A stretch of 64,000 nucleotides of DNA, from contig JAEQBH010001141.1 in the NCBI GenBank assembly GCA_016808115.1, positions 124,001-188,000 on the forward strand, read 5' to 3'. Made by a program: the position numbers and the translations under genes. Below the pieces are notes generated by a model that saw only the letters and a list, made by a program, of their open reading frames with translations, ran no database searches and was not told the origin of the DNA. This stretch comes from Tetrastigma voinierianum (taxonomy: Eukaryota > Streptophyta > Magnoliopsida > Vitales > Vitaceae). Below, piece after piece: positions 57,085-64,000 of the stretch (its first letter is position 1; every line of letters begins with the position of its first letter).

Positions 57085-57741
57085 TTTGAAATCATCGTTT
57101 TTATGGCATTGTCGTCTTAGGCATATAAATGAGACGCGCATGACTAAGTTACACAATAGTGGTAGCTTGGGGTCATTTGATTATGAATTATTTGACACAT
57201 GTGAGAATGTCCGTTAACTGTTGGCAAAGATGACCAAGGATTACACACAAAGGCAAAGGGGTGAGAACGGCCGGGTGGACCATTAGATCTAATACATATC
57301 GATGTATGTGGTCCTATGTCCGTGCATGCTAGAGGTGATTTCATTTACTTCACAACCTTTATTGATGACTATTCACGTTATGGGTACTTGTATCTTATGA
57401 GGTACAAGTCTGAGGCCTTTGAAACGTTCAAATAATTTAGAAATGAGGTAGAGAAATGAGGTAGAGAAACAACTTGTGAGAAGTATTACATCACTTAGAT
57501 TGTATTGAGGTGGTGAGTACTTAAGCCAAGAGTTTCTGGATTATCTCAGGGACAATGGGATTTTGTCCAAATGGACTCCACCTTACATGCCACAACATAA
57601 TGGTGTGGCTGAGAGGATAAATCGAACCTTGTTAGAAATGGTGAGGTTTATGATGGGCAAGGCAGGTCTACCTAAATCCCTATGGGGTTATGCACCAGAG
57701 ACTGTTGTTTATATCTTAAACAGAGTCTTATCCAAGTCAGT
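57085..57741 (+). pseudogene. copia integrase, cut by an Athila-type insertion
   Basis: Begins with the zinc domain (LWHCRLRHINETRMTKLH ... DTCENV, H-x5-H and one clear Cys). The core is spread over frames with stops. The GGEYLSQEFLDYLRDNG stretch is followed, in frame 57563-57748, by PPYMPQHNGVAERINRTLLE, which has the catalytic Glu in AERINRT. It then reads MVRFMMGKAGLP and YILNRVLSKSV. The frame is cut at 57741 by the LTR starting at 57742. RT and RNase H must lie beyond that insertion, outside the window. Confidence 0.92.
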
Positions 57742-59145
57742 TGATTAGTGCTCAAAAAGTACTATTTTAAGCCTTGTTTATATCAGGTTTTGAGCACTTT
57801 TTGTGTACTAATCAACGTAATTAACGCATTGCTTTTCACACATTAGGTCCACGTTACATTTTCTTACGATGTGGCTAATTTTTGTAGTTTTTGCAAAAAG
57901 CTATTTATGCCAAAATTATCGGTCGGTCAAACCTGAAGAACCCAGAGTTGAACCATCTTTGCGAATCGAGGTCTCGAAAGGACGAGAAGAAGCGAGGTGA
58001 AATATGGGCTGCTAGGGGGCTTTGCGGGGGTGCGAAAATTTCTCCAGCTTTGTGTAAATTTTTGTAGGTTGCGAATTTTTCCTGCTTGTCACTATTCATG
58101 CCTCATGCGCACTTTCACTTCTAAACCTATAGCATTTCTTGTTCAGCACCGGTTGAATTTTGCCTTTTTGTTCCTCTTTTGATTTCTTCATTTGTCCTTA
58201 TGTGATTCGCGTTTTTGTTGATTTGATAATTTTAGCGACTCACTTGGAAATTTATTTCTCTGCCATTTGTACAGTAGCAGGGAGACTTTTGTCTAGTGAA
58301 GAAACTTTTGGCACGAAGAGCTCCAGTTTTCCCGCTTTTCTCATTTTCTCTCATTTTCTCTCCCTTTCTCTCCCTTTCTCTCACTTTCTCGCCTGCCACA
58401 CCCCTTGAGGATGACAACTCAAGGGATGGTTGGCTAAACCCCCTCCATCCTTGAAGAAGAGAGGACTCTTGGGTACTTGATTTTGAGGTAAAATAGTTAT
58501 TTCTCGATTTTAAATACTAGCATTTATGATAATTTATGCTTCTATCTCTCGCTCTAGGGTTAAATCTCTTAAATATACCACTGATTAACTTTTTGTATTT
58601 GGCAAGCTTTTTGGGTTAGTGGATGCTGTACTGCAGATCAGATATTAGGATAGTTGCCCTCAATTAGTTCGTAGGGCAGGTTTTTAGGAGGTGTGTTCTC
58701 AGCATGCAGGAGCATGTATGCTCATTAAATGCAATTTTTTGAAAGGAAAAATTATAAGGGTTCAGTTTTTAAGGCCAAATGAAGATTCGGTTCGGGATAT
58801 GACTATAAGTCATCCTCCCCAACGCGAGGAAAATGACTTGAGGACCTCTCATTCACCTTAGGACCTCAACCCAGTAGCCCAACGCTTTAAGGAGTTCTTT
58901 TTCTTATTTTATTTCATTTGTTTTGATTTTCAAACAATTCAACCCACTTGTTTTTTAACAACACCCCAAATCCAAAGCTGAAATTCACCATTTTGAATCA
59001 CTATAAATCATTTTTGTGCGAAAGAAAAGCCCATCCACCCGAGTTGAGCCTAAAACCACTATCTTCTTGATAGCTTTGCTACGACAGTAGGAATTTAGGT
59101 TACAAATATTGTTGATTCTAGGTACACCTACTGTGGCATGAATCA
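57742..59145 (+). repeat. 5' LTR of the plus-strand Athila-type element
   Basis: Begins TGATTAGTGCTCAAAAAGTA and ends GTGGCATGAATCA, inverted ends matching the family at 33092-34580. It has an internal inverted block at its start (TGATTAGTGCTCAAAAAGTA against TTTTTGTGTACTAATCA at 57798-57814). The length is 1404 bp. The five bases before it, TCAGT, should recur beyond the window if this is a clean insertion. Confidence 0.93.
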
Positions 59146-59147
59146 AA

Positions 59148-59165
59148 TGGCGCAGTTGCCGGGGA
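59148..59165 (+). other. primer-binding site, tRNA-Asp type
   Basis: TGGCGCAGTTGCCGGGGA, one mismatch in the first 17 bases to the tRNA-Asp complement, two bases after the LTR. Confidence 0.92.
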
Positions 59166-59479
59166 TGGTGCCTTAGTGTAAGTGAGAAGCTGTTGAACTT
59201 GTGATCCTCATCACAAGTGTTGGTGAATTCCAATATCTTTTTTCCTTTACTTTTATTTCCCCTAGTAGTTCACTGTTGGGTTGATTTAATTTTTATACTG
59301 TCCATACATAGAATTTTCATTTTTATTTCTAGCTAACATTAACCTTTTTGGTAGCCTTGCTTTCTTTTTGTTTGTTTGTGGCATTTAGCGCCCTGGCGGC
59401 TTATGCACCATTGGGCGGGAACACTACGAGCGGTGAAGGGTCGGTGCTCCACGGATAAGGTACATTGAAGTGAGTATTA
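59166..59479 (+). other. leader before Athila gag
   Basis: Non-coding, T-rich. Nothing else recognised. Confidence 0.55.
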
Positions 59480-60783
59480 ATGAGTGGTCGGATGGACCCA
59501 ACCTGGGCAACAAAGCGACCAGGGGTGCAGAGAAACCACAATGCTTACAGGTCAATGAGGGACCATATACACCCACCAAGGGTGAGTGCACCCTCATCTA
59601 TTATACCTCCTGTTGAAGACATGATTGTCAGGCCTTACCTAGTCCCACTGCTCCCCACTTTCCATGGCATGGAAAGTGAGAACCCCTATTCACATATATC
59701 AGGGGAGGTGAGAGTATGCAATACCTTCAAGAGGGTGCTAACAACTGGACACATTGAAGCTAAAACTACTCCTCCTAACTCTTAAGGACAAGGCCAATAT
59801 TTGGCTCAACTCCTAAGGCAAGGACAATCTGAAATTGACGAGAGATCTGTTTGAATTCTTGAAGAATTTTTTCCATGCAGGACCAATAGTTTGAAAAAAT
59901 TGCGATCCCTATACTTTCGCTGACCAATGATAATGAGAAGTTCTATGAATCTTGGGGAAAGGTATATGGAGACCATCAGTGCATGTCCTCACCATGGCTT
60001 TGATACATGGATGCTAGTGAATCACTTTTATGATGGGATGTCCCCTGCTATGAAGCAGTTGTAAGAAACCATGTGTGGAGGGGACTTCCTGAGTAAAAAT
60101 CTAGAATAAGCCATGGATTTTCTGAGTTATGTAGCAGAGACCTCTAAGGCATGGAGTGGGCTGACCCCGGGGGAAGTAGAAAGAATGAGGCACGCATCCT
60201 AGTTAAGGGGGAGGCATGCTCACTCTAGAAGACATGGAAATGCTGAAAATGAAGCTATCACCTTGGTTAGGAGGGTGGAAGAATTGGAAGGAAAATGCAC
60301 ATGAGGTTCGGGTGGTGGCCCAGGAGATCCCTCTACGGGCAGTATGCTTCATTTTGATCAGCGGGCATGTGGGTGAGCAGCTCACTACCATTCCGGCGAG
60401 TAAGAGATGTTACGATCGGAGGGCCAGAATTTTGTTTGGTCAGAAGCGAGAGCCTCTTGATACTTACAAATATAGAAATACATATATAATCCCGATTGGA
60501 GGAACCACCACGGTCTACTCTTGGAAGCCAAATCCCCCTGCTTATATGCCCCTTGGTGCCAGACAACAGTTTGGTTCCTCATCTCAACCACAGCTACCAT
60601 CCTCGTCCTTTGTTAGACGAAGCTATTTTAAATTTGAGAAGCGAAGTGGTAGGTGATTTTGTGGAAGAGCAAAAGGGAATCAATGTACAATTGGCTCAGA
60701 GAATTGATATTGTGGAAAGCACCTTGAACAAAAAAATAGATGGGCTCCAAAGTGATCTCAATAAGAAAATAGATAATCTATAG
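59480..60783 (+). pseudogene. Athila-type gag
   Basis: Starts MSGRMDPTWATKRPGVQRNH. It then reads RDHIHPPRVSAPSSIIPP and PTFHGMESENPYSHI, the gag N-terminal region. Later frames give CPHHGFDTWMLVNHFYDGMS, ETMCGGDFLSKNLE and AMDFLSYVAETSKAW, matching the minus-strand element. A coiled-coil-like stretch with repeated LNKKIDGLQSDLNKKIDNL lies at 60720-60780. Many stops and frameshifts are present, and no CCHC knuckle is seen. Confidence 0.88.
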
Positions 60784-61868
60784 TATTCCATCACCAGGAT
60801 TACCAATCTGTTGGAGGTACAGGAGAAAGGAAGATTCCCTACCCAAACTCCACAAATTTCAATCCTGGGAGTCCATGATAGGTTATGCCAAGTACTCGCC
60901 CAAGGATTACGAAGTAGTTACATCACTTGGGAAGTGGAAGGTAGGTCGATCAACAAGCATCTAAACCCGCTGAGGAAGCCAAGGAAGAAAAAGGAAGTGG
61001 TTTTTAACATATATTATAAAAGAAGATTCAATGTAGTTACATGCCTCTCCATTTCCTCAAGCATTAAAAGTGTAAGAAAAAGGCCTCATCAGATCAATCT
61101 AGAGAAAGTAAGGCAAGCGAAGGTCAATATCCCACTACTACAGATGATTAAACAGGTTTCAATGTATGCAAAAATTTTAAAGGACCCCAGGTAATGGGTC
61201 AAGAGAGGGTCAGTATCGACAAGAAAGCCTTCCACGTAACAGTCAAGGCCATCATTCATAGTAAGACCTCTATGGAAATATGGTGATCCGTGATCCACCA
61301 CCATTTCGCTTAACATCTGGGGAACTTGTATAGATAAAGTAATCGTTTTGAATTTATAGCCAAAGGTCAACCCCGTCGCCTTACCTCTAGATACAGCTAG
61401 GTTCGGGGGAGTCGCCTACTAACATCACTCTATCCCACCGATCGGGACGGCAGAAAATCTCTAATGCAGGTTAGTCGAGATGTTTTGGTGAAGGTAGATT
61501 AAATTTTATTATCCCGCGGGACATCAGAATTTGATACGAGCCGGCGGGCGCAGGGCACTAAACCAAGTGCCCATCATACTTGGGAGGCCATTTTTGGCCA
61601 CATCTAATGCCATAATCAATTGCCGGAATGAAGTCATGCAACTTACCTTTGGCAATATGACTTTGGAGCTTAATATCTTCCACCTAGGCAGCAAGCACAA
61701 ATCAGTTGAGGAGCAGGAGCAAGAATTGATGAAGATCAGTGAAGCAGTTGATGAAGAATTAATTGCATCACCACCCTCCAAAGACCACCGATTCCCCCAA
61801 CACCACTGTATGCGTAGTGCTTTAAAACAAGAGGGGCGTAAACTCAACCTCGTTGTCGTCACCTCATA
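60784..61868 (+). pseudogene. Athila-type protease region
   Basis: KVNIPLLQMIKQVSMYAKIL (about 61117-61176) marks the pre-protease segment. The protease end is clear in the frame 61531-61869: VPIILGRPFLATSNAIINCR then NEVMQLTFGNMTLELNIFHL, where ILGRPFL is the conserved retropepsin block. The catalytic Asp region (expected about 61350-61450) is in broken frames. After KSVEEQEQELMKISEAVDEE the frame ends at a stop near 61868, where RT should begin but does not. Confidence 0.88.
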
Positions 61869-61931
61869 GCAAGACATGGAGGGACTTCTCCTCCTTTGAC
61901 CCTCCATGAACCGTAAGGACTATTCGACCGG

Positions 61932-61966
61932 AGAGTGGTTTCTACAAAGAACATAGAAACCACTCT
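61932..61966. repeat. perfect 13-bp inverted repeat (hairpin)
   Basis: AGAGTGGTTTCTA (61932-61944), a 9-base loop, then TAGAAACCACTCT (61954-61966). It lies 64 bp after the gag-protease stop, where pol sequence is missing. It could be a terminator-like or RNA-structure element, or a deletion scar. Confidence 0.85.
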
Positions 61967-62229
61967 AATTTTACGACTTTTATTTGCTTTACTCTTAAGT
62001 TTGCTTGTGGATTTATTTAATTTTTTCTTTTTAGATTATCTTTAATTTTAAGTTAAATTTTGTTTTCAGCCTATTTTTAATTTTTCTGCATTTTTTCTTA
62101 ATTTGTTTTTGTGTTTGGGTCAAATTTCATAGTTAGGAGGGTCTTAAGCTCACCCGTAAAATTTCACAACCTTGCGAAATTTCATGAGCTGCACTATTTC
62201 TCCCGCGCTTATTCATTTTTGTCTTTTTA

Positions 62230-62271
<42 letters not shown>

Positions 62272-63188
62272 GGTCTTTTAAAATATTTTTTATTTTAAAA
62301 AATTAAAATTATTTTTATTTAAAAAATTTCGCAGTTGCAAATTCTCGAACCTCCTCCACTCAACCCCATTTTGTTTTGATCATAACTTTTCACCAACTCC
62401 GCTTGCGTTCAAAATCGTTAGGAAATCTTAAAGAGTGAAGAATATAAATCTAGCCAGAAAGAACACTTTTGAAATTTTGATAATTGCTTAATTTTCAAAA
62501 TTCTCCAATTGATCACTTTTTTTCCTCTCTTTTCTTCTTCTAACTTGTTTATTTGAAGCCCAAACGGAGTGAATAAGGTGCCTATGGGAGTTTGAGAAGT
62601 CTCCCATATAACAATGAGCATATTTCATCAAGGGGAGGTATCAATTCCTTCCCTTAAATTTATCCCATAGCCACATTGAGACAATGTTGAATTTGGTCGG
62701 GGAGAGTTAAGGAAGGAAGTGTTGTTTTATGTTTTTGAGTAAGTCTATTTTGTTAAGTTTAATGACTTTCATTTAGTTTTTTGCATAGTTGTTTGTTTTG
62801 TTTGTGAAGCTGTTAGTTTGTTTTTGAAAAGCTGAAAATATAGTCATATTTTTTTTTTTATAATACATACTATACAACTCACTTTTTCGATTTTAAAAAA
62901 AAATTACACCCATTTTTCAGAGCCATTTAGCTCAAGTAGCTTGAAAAAAACTGAAACTTGTCCACCCTATCGATGTTAGATAGGTTCCATGCTTAATTGA
63001 GTGGATGATTAGTTGAATTTTGCTGCTTTGACCTTTTCGCACCTCAAATTTCAACCACACACAAAGTACATCGTGCTTCGAATAGGTCAAGAACCCGCCA
63101 ACCTCCTAAACTTTGCAAACCTACCCTAGTTTCTGACTACCTTTAATAGGTTAAGGACCCCCATGAAAAGAAGGCCAATGTGTCTTCT
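61967..63188 (+). other. 3' non-coding region of the Athila-type element
   Basis: T-rich, no ORF. Contains (AT)n at 62231-62276 and CACATTGAGACAATGTTGAA, then GGTCGGGGAG at 62673-62704. That wording is shared with 14669-14702 in the other plus-strand Athila-like element. Confidence 0.7.
62231..62276. repeat. (AT)n microsatellite
   Basis: Uninterrupted alternating AT for about 46 bases in the 3' non-coding region. Confidence 0.9.
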
Positions 63189-63297
63189 AAAATAAAAAGA
63201 AGTGGAAAAGAAAAAAAAAAGAAAATGAAAAAGAAAAGAAAAGAAAAAGAAAAAGAAAAGAAAAAGAAAAAGAAAAGAAAAAGAAAAAAAAGAAAAT
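63189..63297. repeat. (AAAAG)n purine tract
   Basis: More than 100 bases almost wholly A and G, in AAAAG and AAAAAG units. Similar tracts lie in the same relative place at 15165-15224 and, reversed, 35262-35311. Confidence 0.92.
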
Positions 63298-63948
63298 TGC
63301 AACGCTTATTCTCAAACCCCGGAGCACTATCCGTGGGTATGGCGAAAAGTCTTTAAAGCCCGCATTCTAAGCCAACTGGTCGGGAGTCACCCGACTTTGT
63401 GCTTCGCATGGGTGGATGGGTAAGGCTTGAAGCAAGTCGTGTGTCGAGTCTCAACATCTGAGTCCGGTGAAACCCGAAGAGTCATGGTCAAAGATCCTTA
63501 TGACTCGAATGCCCTAAGCCTTAATGGGTTGGGAGTCATCGGTGGATCCTCCCATTACTGACTGTGAGGTCGAGCCTCACATTGCACCCCTAAACACAAA
63601 AAGAGTTTGTGGAATAAGAGCTGGTCCCGATCTATTTAGGTTGGTTAGCATCCTAGATGAGGTAGTAGCTTGGTCGGGGAGAGTGCGCTTTAGCGCTTTA
63701 TCGTTGGAGAACCGATCAAACAAACACTTAGGGTTTTCGTGAAGTCTTAGTTGATTCACCAAGAGGGAGGCTCTTTGATACTCAATTTCAGATGGCATTC
63801 ATTCTCTCAAGATAGTTATCTGGACAAGGGTCACTATTCCATCGCAGGGGTTAGGCACACTCATTCAAAACCTTTTTCGTGAACATCATTTTGTTATCAT
63901 TAGATGTTCTCTTTCTTTCATTGCTAAGGACTAGCACTGTAGTCAGTG
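63298..63948 (+). other. 3' end of the internal region, worn polypurine tract
   Basis: Non-coding. The word CTAAGGACTAGCACTGTAG at 63925-63943 corresponds to CTAAGGGACTAGCAACGTG before the polypurine tract of the minus-strand element, but the following ATTGGGGGGTG is here replaced by TCAGTG, so the tract is lost. Some plus and minus frames of 70 codons are open by chance. Confidence 0.65.
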
Positions 63949-64000
63949 TGGATTATGCTCAAAAAGTGCTATTCAGCCCCGTTTATTACAGTTTTGAGCA
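63949..64000 (+). repeat. start of the 3' LTR
   Basis: TGGATTATGCTCAAAAAGTG then CTATTCAGCC matches the 5' LTR start at 57742 (TGATTAGTGCTCAAAAAGTA). Cut by the window edge. Confidence 0.88.

Larger units (their letters stand above)
57742..64000 (+). mobile_element. Athila-type element with gag and protease only
   Basis: 5' LTR 57742-59145, PBS 59148-59165, gag, protease, then about 2 kb of non-coding 3' region and the start of the 3' LTR at 63949. No RT, RNase H or integrase lies between protease (ends about 61868) and the 3' LTR, although the related element at 33.1-44.4 kb has all of them. It is either an internally deleted copy or a non-autonomous family moved by relatives. It continues past the right edge. 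Confidence 0.88.

Overview
The window is plant nuclear DNA, probably from a eudicot, although the species cannot be told from the sequence. I found no recognisable host gene, tRNA, rRNA or CRISPR. Almost everything is LTR retrotransposon sequence, nested and broken by stops and frameshifts. It is AT-rich, with plant-type Ty1/copia and Ty3/gypsy (Athila and Tat-like) proteins, primer-binding sites (PBS) matching plant tRNA-Met and tRNA-Asp, solo LTRs and MITE-like DNA. It reads as repeat-rich intergenic or pericentromeric heterochromatin.

Layout. 1-4454: 5' part of a minus-strand Ty1/copia element (RT, integrase, protease, GAG, PBS, LTR). 4455-6840: a dispersed repeat interrupted by a minus-strand gypsy-type LTR (family A). 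6840-9225: AT-rich DNA with a MITE-like element. 9226-11460: truncated gypsy LTR. 11461-15245: Athila-like element (LTR, PBS, broken gag-like ORFs, 3' region). 15250-20990: further family A LTR pieces alternating with arrays rich in the palindrome TGTCGCGACA. 21-25.9 kb: decayed element carrying a minus-strand Tat/Ogre-like gag. 25.9-29.3 kb: long gypsy LTR (family B). 29.3-31.7 kb: decayed minus-strand LTR-like DNA.

From 31.7 kb to the right edge there is a nest that can be partly unpicked by target-site duplications (TSDs). A plus-strand copia LTR (31702-33091 and 44377-44670, then a PBS) is split by a structurally complete but coding-dead minus-strand Athila element (33092-44371, TSD CCTCA). 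The 5' LTR of that element is itself split by a solo LTR of the same family (42843-44273, TSD CACAT). Further along, a minus-strand gypsy LTR with a tandemly duplicated PBS (about 46.3-55.4 kb) is split by two solo LTRs: family B (47792-51953, TSD GAGAA) and family C (52219-54563, TSD AACAC/AGCAC). Copia gag, protease and integrase remnants resume at 55.4-57.74 kb. They are cut in mid-integrase by a plus-strand Athila-type element (57742 to beyond 64000) that has gag and protease remnants but no RT, RNase H or integrase.

Nothing here is likely to make a working protein. The most interesting structure is non-coding: a CpG-rich 10-bp palindrome, TGTCGCGACA and variants, recurs as arrays or pairs in at least five loci belonging to different retroelement contexts. 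At one locus it is a 22-bp tandem array just upstream of a minus-strand TATA box, which suggests a promoter-proximal (U3) regulatory repeat.
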